NCBI GenBank assembly: GCA_018241025.1
Contig: JAFEEQ010000025.1
Span: forward strand, 1-64,000
Direction of reading: 5' to 3'
Source: Pseudomonadota bacterium
GTDB lineage: Bacteria; Pseudomonadota; Alphaproteobacteria; Micropepsales; Micropepsaceae
DNA length: 64,000 bases
In this document: positions 44,087-52,999 of the stretch, piece by piece
How the letters are laid out: every line of letters starts with the position of its first letter
Position numbering within the stretch: position 1 is the stretch's first letter
The notes under the pieces: generated by a model
What the model was told of the DNA's origin: nothing
Seen by the model: only the letters and a program-made list of their open reading frames with translations
The model's database searches: none
Program-made: the position numbers and the translations under genes

Positions 44087-44120
44087 GGCGACATAGTGAG
44101 GGCCGAAACGAACTCATCAA

Positions 44121-44134
44121 GGTAACCGGTGTCA
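44121..44134. promoter_or_regulatory. LacI-type operator B (uxuB-like / lacI)
   Basis: GGTAACCGGTGTCA between the divergent uxuB-like and lacI genes. It is identical, in reverse orientation, to operator C before kduI. Its place implies autoregulation of lacI. Confidence 0.78.
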
Positions 44135-44257
44135 TGTACTGTGCCAAAGGGCAATCTCTGCCTCGCTGCTGTCGCGCTATCGGGCGGGATCGGCACCTGT
44201 GGCGTCCGCGCGCCGGCACGGTTAATAGTGGCCAATGGCTACCCTCCAGGTGATTTG

Positions 44258-45322
44258 GTGATTTCGCGAAAGCCGCGCCCCGACAGCGAAGGAGAGCGCC
44301 GGGGCAAGCGTCCCACCATCAACGATATCGCACGCCTCGCCCAGGTCTCGAAGAAGACTGTGTCGCGGGTGATCAACGACTCGCCATTCGTGCGCGAGGA
44401 AACGCGCGAGAAGATCAGCGCCATCATCAAGGAGCTCGGCTTCGCGCCCGATCCGCAGGCGCGCGGCCTCGCCTTCCGCCGGTCGTTTCTCATCGGCATG
44501 ATCTACGACAATCCGACGCCGCAATACGTCGTGAACATGCAGCAGGGCATCCTGGACGCAATGAAGGGCACGAGCTTCGAGCTCGTCATCCGGCCGTGCA
44601 ATCGCCAGGACCCGCACTTCCTCGCCGACATGCGCGCATTCGTCGAGCGGCAGAAGCTGTTCGGCGTCGTGCTGCCGCCGTCCGTGTCGGAAGACGAGCG
44701 CCTGATCCAGGTGCTCGACGAAATCGATTGTCCTTATGTCCGCATCGCTTCGATCGCGCTCGATGAGCCCGACGCCATGGTGGTGACGCATGACCATGTC
44801 GGCGGAATGGAAGCGGCGCGGCATCTGACCCGGCTCGGCCATACGCGGATCGCGCATATCTCCGGTCCGACGCTGTTCCGTTCCGCGCATGAGCGCCGCC
44901 GCGGCTTCACGCAGGGCCTCGCCGAAGCCGGTCTGAAGCTGCCGAAGGAATTCGACCGCGAGGCGGCGTACACCTTCGAAAGCGGTGTCGAGGCGGCGGC
45001 GGCATTGCTTGCGCTCAAGCCGCGGCCGACGGCGATCTTCTGCGGCAATGACGAGATGGCGGCGGGCGTGTACAAGGCCGCGCGCGATGCGGGACTTTCC
45101 ATCCCGGGCGATGTCTCGGTGGTCGGCTTCGACGACAGCGCCATGGCATCGCGTCTCTATCCGCTGCTGACTTCGGTGAAGCTGCCGATCCACGACATGG
45201 GCGAGATGGCGGCAGCCAAGCTGATTGCGCGCACCCGCGAGCGCCGTGCACACGTCCAGGAAAAGACCGAGGTCGTGCCCGAACTCGTCGCGCGCGAGTC
45301 GAGCGCAGCGCCGAAAGGCTGA
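44258..45322 (+). CDS. LacI-family transcriptional regulator of the pectin locus
   Basis: A 354-residue repressor with the LacI helix-turn-helix [24 protein letters not shown] near residues 20-43, the hinge region [22 protein letters not shown], and a periplasmic-binding-protein-like effector domain ([23 protein letters not shown]). GTG at 44258 has AGG 7 bp upstream and places the HTH near the N-terminus; a longer frame from 44129 overlaps operator B and is not supported. Five CCGG-centred palindromes nearby are its likely sites. The inducer is probably a pectin breakdown product such as a keto-deoxy uronate, by analogy with KdgR. Confidence 0.92.
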   Translation: MISRKPRPDSEGERRGKRPTINDIARLAQVSKKTVSRVINDSPFVREETREKISAIIKELGFAPDPQARGLAFRRSFLIGMIYDNPTPQYVVNMQQGILDAMKGTSFELVIRPCNRQDPHFLADMRAFVERQKLFGVVLPPSVSEDERLIQVLDEIDCPYVRIASIALDEPDAMVVTHDHVGGMEAARHLTRLGHTRIAHISGPTLFRSAHERRRGFTQGLAEAGLKLPKEFDREAAYTFESGVEAAAALLALKPRPTAIFCGNDEMAAGVYKAARDAGLSIPGDVSVVGFDDSAMASRLYPLLTSVKLPIHDMGEMAAAKLIARTRERRAHVQEKTEVVPELVARESSAAPKG

Positions 45323-45359
45323 TCGGGAAGAAGTTTTCGCCTGTGCTTGCACACGTCTC

Positions 45360-45373
45360 TGACACCGGTTACC
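45360..45373. promoter_or_regulatory. LacI-type operator C (kduI-kduD)
   Basis: TGACACCGGTTACC, 26 bp before the kduI ATG; its reverse complement is identical to operator B. Confidence 0.78.
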
Positions 45374-45399
45374 AAGCGGGCCGGACACGGAGGACCGCC

Positions 45400-46233
45400 A
45401 TGTACACGCGCACCATCCACGCCTCGCATCCGGACAGCATGGCGGGCGCCGACAATGCGCAGCTGCGCGCGCGCTATCTGATGGCCGGGCTCTTCGTGCC
45501 CGGCGCGGTCACGCTCAACTACACGCATTATGAGCGCTTCGTGATCGGCGGGGCTGCACCCGATGGCGGCAAGGTTTCGCTGCCGCTGCAGGGCGAACCG
45601 GAATCGGCCAAGGGCAAGCCGTTCCTCGAGCGCAGGGAGATGGGTGCGATCAATGTCGGCGATGCGGACGGCGCGATCACGGTCGATGGCGTGCGCTACG
45701 ATCTGGCGCCGAAGGATGGGCTCTATATCCCGATGGGCGCGAACGAAGTCGTGTTCGAGGGCGCGACCAAATTCTATCTCGCTTCCACCCCGGCGCATGC
45801 GCGCTACGAGACAGTGAAGATCTCGATCGAGAAGGCGGTACCGCTGGAGCGCGGCAGCCTCGCCACCTCCAACGAGCGCACGATCTATCAGTATGTCGTG
45901 CCGGCGACCTGCAAGTCGTCCCAGTTGCTGCTCGGGCTCACCATGCTCAAGACCGGCAGCGTGTGGAACACCATGCCGCCGCATCTGCACGACCGCCGCT
46001 CGGAGGTGTATTTCTATTTCGGTCTCAAGCCGGAGGACCGGGTGTTCCATTTCATGGGCGAGCCGGATGCGATGCGGCACATCGTGATGGCGAACGACGA
46101 AGCCGTCGTCTCGCCGCCCTGGTCGATCCACATGGGATCGGGCACGGCGAACTACACCTTCATCTGGGCAATGGGCGGCGAGAACCTCGACTACACCGAC
46201 ATGAACGTGCTCGACATCTGCCAGCTCAAATGA
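45400..46233 (+). CDS. kduI: 5-dehydro-4-deoxy-D-glucuronate isomerase KduI
   Basis: A 277-residue isomerase of pectin degradation that converts 5-keto-4-deoxyuronate (DKI) to 2,5-diketo-3-deoxygluconate. The cupin metal ligands His195, His197, Glu202 ([15 protein letters not shown]) and His244 (WSIHMGSG) match those of the E. coli enzyme at one-residue offset. Length is that of the family. GGAGG stands just before the ATG at 45400; an earlier in-frame start overlaps operator C. Its TGA overlaps the kduD ATG by 4 bp. Confidence 0.96.
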   Translation: MYTRTIHASHPDSMAGADNAQLRARYLMAGLFVPGAVTLNYTHYERFVIGGAAPDGGKVSLPLQGEPESAKGKPFLERREMGAINVGDADGAITVDGVRYDLAPKDGLYIPMGANEVVFEGATKFYLASTPAHARYETVKISIEKAVPLERGSLATSNERTIYQYVVPATCKSSQLLLGLTMLKTGSVWNTMPPHLHDRRSEVYFYFGLKPEDRVFHFMGEPDAMRHIVMANDEAVVSPPWSIHMGSGTANYTFIWAMGGENLDYTDMNVLDICQLK

Positions 46234-46982
46234 CCGGCCCATTCGATCTTTCCGGCAAAGTCGCGCTCGTCACCGGGGCCAATACCGGCATTGGGCAGGG
46301 GATCGCGGTCGCGCTCGCCGGGGCCGGCGCGGATATCGCGGCGGTGTCGCGCGGCGCGCCGGACGATACGGCGAGAGCGGTCGCCGCGGCGGGACGCGCA
46401 TTCCTGCATGTCGCTGCCGATCTCACGACGATGGCGCCGATTGCGGGCATCGTCGAACGGACGCTGGCGCGTTTCGGCAGGATCGACATCCTCGTCAACA
46501 ATGCCGGCACGATCCGCCGTGCCGACGCCCTCGACTTCAGCGAAGAAGACTGGGACGCGGTGATGGGCGTGAATCTGAAATCCGCCTTCTTCCTCTCGCA
46601 GGCCGTTGCGAAGACGATGCTCTTGAGCGGCGGCAAGATCATCAATATCGCTTCGATGCTGTCGTTCCAGGGCGGCATCCGCGTCGCGTCCTATACCGCG
46701 AGCAAAAGCGGGCTTGCCGGGATCACGAAGCTCCTCGCCAACGAATGGGCGGCGAAGGGCATCAACGTGAACGCGATCGCACCGGGCTACTTCGCGACCA
46801 ACAACACCGAGGCCTTGCGCAACGACGAAACGCGCAGCCGCGATATCCTTGCGCGCATTCCGGCCGGGCGGTGGGGCAAGCCTTCCGATCTCGGCGGCGC
46901 GGCCGTATTCCTCGCCAGTGCCGCCTCCGACTACGTGCACGGTGCGGTGATCCCGGTCGACGGCGGCTGGCTCGCGCGCTGA
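46230..46982 (+). CDS. kduD: 2-dehydro-3-deoxy-D-gluconate 5-dehydrogenase KduD
   Basis: A 250-residue short-chain dehydrogenase. It has [20 protein letters not shown] (NAD-binding TGxxxGxG), NNAG, the Ser of INIASMLSF and the catalytic YTASKSG, and the closing PVDGGWLAR typical of KduD. It reduces 2,5-diketo-3-deoxygluconate to 2-keto-3-deoxygluconate (KDG). It is coupled to kduI by a 4-bp overlap. The enzymes for KDG phosphorylation and cleavage are not in the window. Confidence 0.93.
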   Translation: MTGPFDLSGKVALVTGANTGIGQGIAVALAGAGADIAAVSRGAPDDTARAVAAAGRAFLHVAADLTTMAPIAGIVERTLARFGRIDILVNNAGTIRRADALDFSEEDWDAVMGVNLKSAFFLSQAVAKTMLLSGGKIINIASMLSFQGGIRVASYTASKSGLAGITKLLANEWAAKGINVNAIAPGYFATNNTEALRNDETRSRDILARIPAGRWGKPSDLGGAAVFLASAASDYVHGAVIPVDGGWLAR

Positions 46983-47090
46983 TTGTGCGCCGCAGCAGAG
47001 CCGTTGCGCGATTGCATCGGCGCAGCGTGTTTTCAAAATCCGGCCGCGACACCCACTTGTCTGACGTCGAAAATGTGAATTAGCTGTCAT

Positions 47091-47104
47091 TGCCACCGGT
47101 GACA
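47091..47104. promoter_or_regulatory. LacI-type operator D (TonB receptor)
   Basis: TGCCACCGGTGACA, a near-perfect CCGG-centred palindrome, 33 bp (start to start) before operator E. Confidence 0.7.
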
Positions 47105-47123
47105 ACGCATGAATGTCATGTTA

Positions 47124-47137
47124 TGACACCGGTGTCA
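47124..47137. promoter_or_regulatory. LacI-type operator E (TonB receptor)
   Basis: TGACACCGGTGTCA, a perfect 14-bp palindrome and the best match to the set, about 100 bp before the receptor start. Confidence 0.82.
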
Positions 47138-47237
47138 GCGGCTAGGTCAAAGCCGCAAGGGATGAAACATCACCCGCAAAGCGGGGCACACAGGTAAAGC
47201 GGCACCGGCTCGCCGGTCCCGCGAAGGGGAGGGCGCA

Positions 47238-50168
47238 GTGTTCCATACATCCAAGCGCGCGAAGCTTTGGCTTGGCGCATCCGTCATGGCTCTGGCAGCG
47301 GCGGCAGGCCTTCAGGCGGCCCAGGCCGACGAAATCGAAACCGTCGTCGTCACCGGCTTCAAGGAGAGCCTCGAGCGGGCCCTCGACCTGAAGCGCAATG
47401 CGCTCGACTCGTCGGACTCGATCCTCGCCGAGGACATCGCGAAATTCCCCGACCTCAACGTGTCGGAATCCCTGCAGCGCATCCCGGGCGTGGCGCTGGC
47501 GCGCGATGCCGGCGAAGGCCGCGAGATCGCGGTGCGCGGTCTGGGCGCGCAGTTCACCCGCGTCCGCATCAACGGGCTCGAAGCGCTGGCGACCACCGGA
47601 TCGGCGGACTCCTCAGGCGGCACCAATCGCGGACGTTCCTTCGACTTCAATGTCTTCGCGTCGGAGTTGTTCTCGAACCTCACCGTGCACAAATCGGCGA
47701 CGGCGGAGATCGAGGAAGGTTCGCTCGGCGCGACGGTCGACCTGCACACCGCGCACCCCTTCGACTTCAACAAGTTCACCTTCGTCTCCTCGTTCCAGGG
47801 CGGCTACAACGACCTGGCCGGCAGCTTCAATCCGCGCGGTGCGGTGCTGGTGTCGGACACGTTCCTCGGCGGCCGGGTCGGTGTCCTGTTCTCGGCGGCC
47901 TATGCCGTGCGCCATATCATCGAGGACGGCACCAGCACGGTGCGCTGGCAGAACGACGGCACGCCGCGCGCGTCGGACGGCAGCGCACCCGGCGTGGTCG
48001 GCTGCGTCTCGCCGTGCAGCACGTCGAACCGCTTCAAGGCCTATCAGCCCGGTTTCGCCGGACCGCTGATCACGTCCGGTGCGGATTACAATCTACTCAA
48101 CGAGGCATTCCGTCCGCGTTTCGCCCGCTACGACCTCTATCACGACGGCGAAAAGCGCCTCGGCATCACCGGCTCGGTGCAGTGGCAGCCGGACGACGAC
48201 ACGCTCTTCACCTTCGACGCGCTGTTCGCCGACTTCGCGGCCGAGCGCGACGAGACCTATCTCGAATCGCCGGTGTTCAGCACCTCGGGCGGATCGGGCA
48301 TCGGCAATGTCGTGGTCGGTTCGTTCCATGTGAACCCGACGACGAACACCCTCGACCAGCTGACGGCGAACAACATCGATCTGCGCGTCGAGCATCGTCT
48401 CGATCACCTCGATACGCGCTTCGCCCAGTTCACGCTGGACGGCACGCATAACTTCTCCGACAAGTTCAAGGTCCACGGCCTCGTCGGATGGGCCCAGTCC
48501 AACCACCGCAATCCGATCCAGACCACGCTGACCTACGACCTCGCCGATGTGCAGGGCTATTCCTTCGACTACAGCGGTACGCATTCCAATGTGCCGGTGC
48601 TGGACTACGGCTCGGCCAATGTGACGACGCCGGGCACAACGGCCGGCGTCGACAACTGGTACCTTTCGCAGATCCGCATCCGGCCGCAGACCGCGCTCAA
48701 CATCTATCGCTCGGCAGAGTTCGACGGCGAGTACGATGCGTGGAACTGGCTGACGGTGCGCGGCGGCTTCGACTACAAGGAGTATGGCTTCAAGACCACC
48801 GAGATGCGCCTCTCGGACGGAACGACGGCGTCGAAGGAAACCTTCCAGACGGCGCCGGGCGTCTTCGCAAGCGGCGCGGCGGCGTTCTACGGCGCGGCGT
48901 TCGGTACGGCGGCGCAGAATCTGTCGAATTTCTCGACCATCGCACATCTGCCGTCGCAGGGTCTCAACATCGCGTCGCCGACGCCCACGGCGTGGCTCGA
49001 ACCGGCGCTGGGCACCGCACAAAACGTCCTCAACTACTACGGCCTGCCGCTCGGCATCGGGCCGGCGCTCGGCAACAACAAGGGCGTCAGCGAGCACGAT
49101 ACCAGCGGCTGGCTGCAATTCGGCTGGGACTCGTTGTTCTACGGCGTGCCGTTCCGCGGCAATCTCGGCGTGCGCTACGTGTCCACCGATCAGACTTCGA
49201 CGGCGTACAATCTGTCGGGCAGCTCCTACGTCCTGACCCACAGCAAGAACAGCTATGACGATTTCCTGCCGTCGCTGAACGCGGTGGTCAGTCCGTCGGA
49301 CGACTTCCTCGTTCGCCTGAACCTGGCCCAGGTCATGGCGCGTCCGGATCTCGGCCAGTTGTCCGGCACCTCGGTCAGCGTGTCGGGCAACAACCGCACC
49401 GTGACGGTCGGCAACCCGTCTCTGAAGCCGTTCCGGGCCAACACCGCCGACCTGTCGTTCGAGTGGTACTATCACAAGGGCGCGCTGCTCTCGATCGCGG
49501 TGTTCTACAAGAAGATCGGGACCTACATTCAGTCCTACTCGGCGACGCAGGCCGGCACAGCGGCCTTCACCCCGCCCTTCGGCGGCGTGCCGGTCACGAT
49601 CGACCCTGCGGTCTTCACCGCGGCCTGTGGCGGCGCCGTGGGTTGCACGGCCGCGTCCAACTGGTCGTTCAGCGAATCGATCAACACGCCGGGCGGTTCG
49701 CTCGACGGCATCGAGCTCAACTGGCAGCAGCCCTTCGACTTCCTGCCCGATCCGTTCAGCAATCTCGGCTTCCTCGGCAACGTGACCTATGTCGACTCGT
49801 CGATCGTGAACGGCACGGGCACCTCGGCGCCGCGCACGACGCTGACCGGCCAGTCGCATCTCAGCTACAACGCCACCGGCTACTACGACGACGGCGTGTT
49901 CCAGGCACGTCTTTCGGCGGCGTTCCGGAGCAAATACCTGACGAGCAATCCCGGCCGCAACGGAAACGACATCGAGGGCAACAACTCGACCTTCAACCTG
50001 GACGCTTCGGCGAGCTATCGCTGGGACGACAACTTCACGCTGACCTTCGAGGCGTTGAACCTGACCAACCAGTTCCAGGATCAGTATGTCGACAGCGTTG
50101 GAGACCGGCTGTCGGTCTATCATCAGACGGGCCGCGAGTTCTTCTTCGGCATCCGCTACAATTACTAG
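47238..50168 (+). CDS. TonB-dependent receptor, probable oligouronide importer
   Basis: A 976-residue outer-membrane receptor. The signal peptide ends at AAQA (residue 30), followed by a TonB box IETVVVTG. The plug carries DIAKFPDLNVSESLQRIPGVALARDAGEGREIAVRG, the pattern of carbohydrate-linked TonB receptors in Caulobacter and Xanthomonas. The barrel ends with FFFGIRYNY. The start is GTG with GGGGAGGG upstream. Two LacI-type operators lie in the 255-bp upstream gap, and the pectin genes precede it, so import of pectic oligosaccharides is the likely role. A strong terminator follows. Confidence 0.94.
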   Translation: MFHTSKRAKLWLGASVMALAAAAGLQAAQADEIETVVVTGFKESLERALDLKRNALDSSDSILAEDIAKFPDLNVSESLQRIPGVALARDAGEGREIAVRGLGAQFTRVRINGLEALATTGSADSSGGTNRGRSFDFNVFASELFSNLTVHKSATAEIEEGSLGATVDLHTAHPFDFNKFTFVSSFQGGYNDLAGSFNPRGAVLVSDTFLGGRVGVLFSAAYAVRHIIEDGTSTVRWQNDGTPRASDGSAPGVVGCVSPCSTSNRFKAYQPGFAGPLITSGADYNLLNEAFRPRFARYDLYHDGEKRLGITGSVQWQPDDDTLFTFDALFADFAAERDETYLESPVFSTSGGSGIGNVVVGSFHVNPTTNTLDQLTANNIDLRVEHRLDHLDTRFAQFTLDGTHNFSDKFKVHGLVGWAQSNHRNPIQTTLTYDLADVQGYSFDYSGTHSNVPVLDYGSANVTTPGTTAGVDNWYLSQIRIRPQTALNIYRSAEFDGEYDAWNWLTVRGGFDYKEYGFKTTEMRLSDGTTASKETFQTAPGVFASGAAAFYGAAFGTAAQNLSNFSTIAHLPSQGLNIASPTPTAWLEPALGTAQNVLNYYGLPLGIGPALGNNKGVSEHDTSGWLQFGWDSLFYGVPFRGNLGVRYVSTDQTSTAYNLSGSSYVLTHSKNSYDDFLPSLNAVVSPSDDFLVRLNLAQVMARPDLGQLSGTSVSVSGNNRTVTVGNPSLKPFRANTADLSFEWYYHKGALLSIAVFYKKIGTYIQSYSATQAGTAAFTPPFGGVPVTIDPAVFTAACGGAVGCTAASNWSFSESINTPGGSLDGIELNWQQPFDFLPDPFSNLGFLGNVTYVDSSIVNGTGTSAPRTTLTGQSHLSYNATGYYDDGVFQARLSAAFRSKYLTSNPGRNGNDIEGNNSTFNLDASASYRWDDNFTLTFEALNLTNQFQDQYVDSVGDRLSVYHQTGREFFFGIRYNY

Positions 50169-50193
50169 CAGGAACTCCCCGTGACTGCTGATT

Positions 50194-50224
50194 TCGGGGC
50201 GCCGGCGACGGCGCCCCGATTTTC
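50194..50224 (+). terminator. Intrinsic terminator after the pectin-locus TonB receptor
   Basis: Perfect 10-bp stem TCGGGGCGCC / GGCGCCCCGA with a 6-nt loop, followed by TTTTCTTT. It lies 26 bp after the receptor stop and probably also ends the convergent dienelactone hydrolase transcript. Confidence 0.92.
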
Positions 50225-50226
50225 TT

Positions 50227-51027
50227 TCAGGCGCCGGTACGTTCCTTGAAGAACTGGATCACGCGTTGCTCCGTCTTCTTGGTCGGCCCGTCCGGATCGT
50301 CGTCGCGCAGATTGATCGTCAGCACCGAATGCGCCGCCATCGGACCGGGCGCGGCATCCTTCGGATCGAGCTCGATCGCCTCGAACCTGTCGCCAAAGGT
50401 CTTCTTGTAGGTCTCGAAGCGCTCCGGCTTGACGAAGGGATCTTCGTGGAAGCGCAGGCCGATCATCGAGAGGTTCTCGTCGGCGAAGCGGCGCTTGGCA
50501 CAGGAGATTTCCTCGGGCGAGACGCCGATTGCCGCCTCGCGACGCTTGTTGCCGAAGCCGAGCGGCAGCGAAGGCTGCGACAGCACCGGCGCGACGACGG
50601 AGGGCTCGGTCATCATCGCGAGCGCGAAATTGCCGGTGAAGCACATGCCGACGGCGCCCACACCCTTGCCGCCGCACTCGGCATGGGCCTTGCGCGCCAG
50701 CGCGCGGCACCAGTCGATGATCGGGCTCGAGCGGTCCGTCGCCCAGACGCTGAACTCCCGGCGGATGCAGATGCCCTGGAACATCTGGCCCATCGCATAG
50801 AGCGGCGTCGGCGTCCTTCCGGGATGGCCGAACAGGTTGGGCAGGAACACCGTCATGCCGGCCTCGGCGACATGATCGGCGAAGCGTACCACCAGCGGAT
50901 GCAGGTTCGGCATCTCATGGATGACGATGACCGCGGGTCCGGTCCCGCGCCGGTAGACCGGACGCGTCCAGCGCCCGTCGCTGAAATCGAATTTCCGGTA
51001 GTCCTTGAGAACCGCCTCGTCGCTCAT
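50227..51027 (-). CDS. Dienelactone hydrolase family protein
   Basis: A 266-residue alpha/beta hydrolase with the dienelactone hydrolase signature: the Glu-containing strand VIVIHEMPNL (about 33-42) and the Cys nucleophile in GAVGMCFTGNFAL (Cys129), with a His in MAAHSVLTINL. It would open lactones or esters in the cytoplasm. Unlike the enzyme at 33952 it keeps the Cys nucleophile. It is not in an operon; it converges on the TonB receptor terminator and is divergent from the SLOG-domain gene. Pathway unknown. Confidence 0.86.
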   Translation of the reverse strand: MSDEAVLKDYRKFDFSDGRWTRPVYRRGTGPAVIVIHEMPNLHPLVVRFADHVAEAGMTVFLPNLFGHPGRTPTPLYAMGQMFQGICIRREFSVWATDRSSPIIDWCRALARKAHAECGGKGVGAVGMCFTGNFALAMMTEPSVVAPVLSQPSLPLGFGNKRREAAIGVSPEEISCAKRRFADENLSMIGLRFHEDPFVKPERFETYKKTFGDRFEAIELDPKDAAPGPMAAHSVLTINLRDDDPDGPTKKTEQRVIQFFKERTGA

Positions 51028-51064
51028 GCCCGCCCCTTCCGCTTCGCCGGCCGGTCAACCTAAC

Positions 51065-52945
51065 ATGCGAATCCATGGGGACTGCCAGACGGAATTCGCC
51101 AGCGTGAGCACCGACGATACAGCGCCGCCGCGGCCACGGCCTTGCCTTCGGGTCGGGGTCACGGGTCATCGTCCGGGTGCGAAGCTGTCCGGCCAACAGG
51201 CGGCGACGGCGCGGCAGACGGTCGACCGTCTTCTGGGAGAGATCGCCGGTGCGGCGCGCGTCGTGCTGGCGCGCGAAGCCTGGGCGTTCGATTCCGTGAC
51301 GCCGCAACTGACCGTGGTTTCGGCACTTGCGGAAGGCGCCGACAGGATCGTGGCCGATGCCGGCCTTGCCGCCGGATACGGGCTGCGCGCGGTGCTGCCG
51401 TTCCATCGCGGAGAATTCCGCAAGGATTTCGCGAGCGAGGCCGCGCAGCAGGATTACGACCGGCTGCTCGCGCATTGCGAGGCGGTATTCGAACTGGACG
51501 GCGGCCGCGACCATGCCGGCCGTGCCTATGAGGCAGCCGGCGTGCTCATGCTCGCCAATGCCGATCTCGTCATCGCGATCTGGGACCAGCAGCCGGCCGA
51601 CGGCCTGGGCGGCACGGCGGCCATCGTCGAGCGCGCCCTGGCCGAAGACGTTCCCGTGATCCTGATCGACCCTGCCGATGCCGGCGGGGCATCCCTGCTC
51701 TGGCGGGCCGATGCGGCGCTGCCGACCGCGCGCGAAGGCGTGGAGCGGGTCCTGCGCCGCCCGATCGACGGACAGCTGGCGGGCATCGTCGATATCCTGC
51801 TGGCACCACCGCGCGACAGCGGCCAGCGCGCCGCGCTGAAGGCGCTGCTCGACGAGACCACGCGACGCTGGAACGTCGCGGTGTCCTATCCGCTTCTCCT
51901 GTCGCTGCTCGGCATCCGTGCATTGCGCTGGAGCGACCTGCGCACGCCGGCGAAGAACCCCGACGATGCGCGACGCTGGCGCGACTATCTGGTGGGGCGA
52001 TTGAACGACGAGTCGCTCAGGCCCATCGACACCGACACGCTCTATCGCGGCTATACGGCGATCGATCACCTCTCGACGCGTTATGCGCAGATCTATCGCA
52101 GCGCATACGTCTTCAACTTCATCGCCGGCGCGGCAGCGGTGCTGCTGGCGACCGTCGGCCTGATCGCGCCGTCGCCGGACATGGAAACGTCCTTGAACTT
52201 CAAGGCGGTGATGGTAACCGCCGAGATTGCGCTGATCGTTTCGATCCTCGTCGTCCTCCATCTCGGAACGACGCGGCAATGGCATCGCCGCTGGCTCGAA
52301 TATCGCCGGCTGGCGGAGGAGCTTCGTCATCTGCGCATGCTGGCGCCGACCGCCGCCGCCGCGCGGGTCGAGCGTCCGAGCGATCGTGCCGGCCGCGCCT
52401 ATGGCTGGATCAGCTGGTATGTCCGCGCCGTCGAGCGCGAGATTCCGGTTCCGGACACGGCGGTCGACCAGACTTATCTGGTGGCGGTGCGCGATGCGGT
52501 CTGCGATGCCGAGCTGAGCGGACAGATCGCGTGGAACGCGCGCAATGCCGAAGCCATGGAAAAAGCGGCGCACCGCTTGCACTACGCAGGCAATCTGCTG
52601 TTCTGGGCGACGCTGGCGATCTGCATCGGCTTTCTGGTGCTCTTCTTCCTCGACGGCACGATCGCCGAGGCCTTGCGGGAATGGACGGTGTTCCTGACCG
52701 CGCTCTTCCCGGCGATCGGCGCGGCGCTCAGCGCCATCCGCAGCCAGGCCGATTTCGAGACCGTGGCGCGGCGCAGCCACGAGACGGCAGCCGACCTCGC
52801 CTCGGTCGAGCGGGCGATGATGCATGAGCCGCTGGAATTCGCCCGGCTGACCGACCGGATCGAGAAAGCCGTCGATGTGATGATGGCCGACAATGCCGAA
52901 TGGCATGTGCTGTTCCGGACCCGGCCGCTCAGCCTCCCGGCCTGA
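51065..52945 (+). CDS. SLOG-domain protein with four membrane helices (SLATT-like)
   Basis: A protein of about 626 residues. The N-terminal domain (about 28-230) starts LRVGVTGHRPGAKLSG and has VSALAEGADRIVADAGLAAGYGLRAVLPF and LMLANADLVIAIWDQQ, the Rossmann-like pattern of SLOG (YpsA/DprA-type nucleotide-binding) domains. A helical region follows, then two pairs of membrane helices (about 348-370 with 382-402, and 510-530 with 542-562) with soluble helices between, resembling SLATT 2TM effector domains. The start could be ATG at 51065 or GTG at 51104; neither has a strong ribosome binding site. It is divergent from a dienelactone hydrolase gene and stands alone. A role in sensing a nucleotide signal and acting on the membrane is inferred from known SLOG-SLATT pairings. 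Confidence 0.72.
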   Translation: MRIHGDCQTEFASVSTDDTAPPRPRPCLRVGVTGHRPGAKLSGQQAATARQTVDRLLGEIAGAARVVLAREAWAFDSVTPQLTVVSALAEGADRIVADAGLAAGYGLRAVLPFHRGEFRKDFASEAAQQDYDRLLAHCEAVFELDGGRDHAGRAYEAAGVLMLANADLVIAIWDQQPADGLGGTAAIVERALAEDVPVILIDPADAGGASLLWRADAALPTAREGVERVLRRPIDGQLAGIVDILLAPPRDSGQRAALKALLDETTRRWNVAVSYPLLLSLLGIRALRWSDLRTPAKNPDDARRWRDYLVGRLNDESLRPIDTDTLYRGYTAIDHLSTRYAQIYRSAYVFNFIAGAAAVLLATVGLIAPSPDMETSLNFKAVMVTAEIALIVSILVVLHLGTTRQWHRRWLEYRRLAEELRHLRMLAPTAAAARVERPSDRAGRAYGWISWYVRAVEREIPVPDTAVDQTYLVAVRDAVCDAELSGQIAWNARNAEAMEKAAHRLHYAGNLLFWATLAICIGFLVLFFLDGTIAEALREWTVFLTALFPAIGAALSAIRSQADFETVARRSHETAADLASVERAMMHEPLEFARLTDRIEKAVDVMMADNAEWHVLFRTRPLSLPA

Positions 52946-52948
52946 GAG

Positions 52949-52965
52949 TTAACAAAACCTGTTAA
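52949..52965. promoter_or_regulatory. Inverted repeat before the exopolysaccharide cluster
   Basis: TTAACA-AAACC-TGTTAA, a perfect 6-bp inverted repeat 35-51 bp before the deacetylase ATG. A related sequence, TTAAC-G-CCTGTTA, lies at 54051-54063 before the sugar transferase gene. Confidence 0.45.
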
Positions 52966-52999
52966 GCCAGGCGTAAGCCTTGCAGGCGATGATCCGGTC

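Noticed and set aside
52949..52965. CtrA box before the exopolysaccharide cluster
   Set aside because: The TTAA halves are 9 bp apart instead of the 7 bp of the CtrA consensus TTAA-N7-TTAA.
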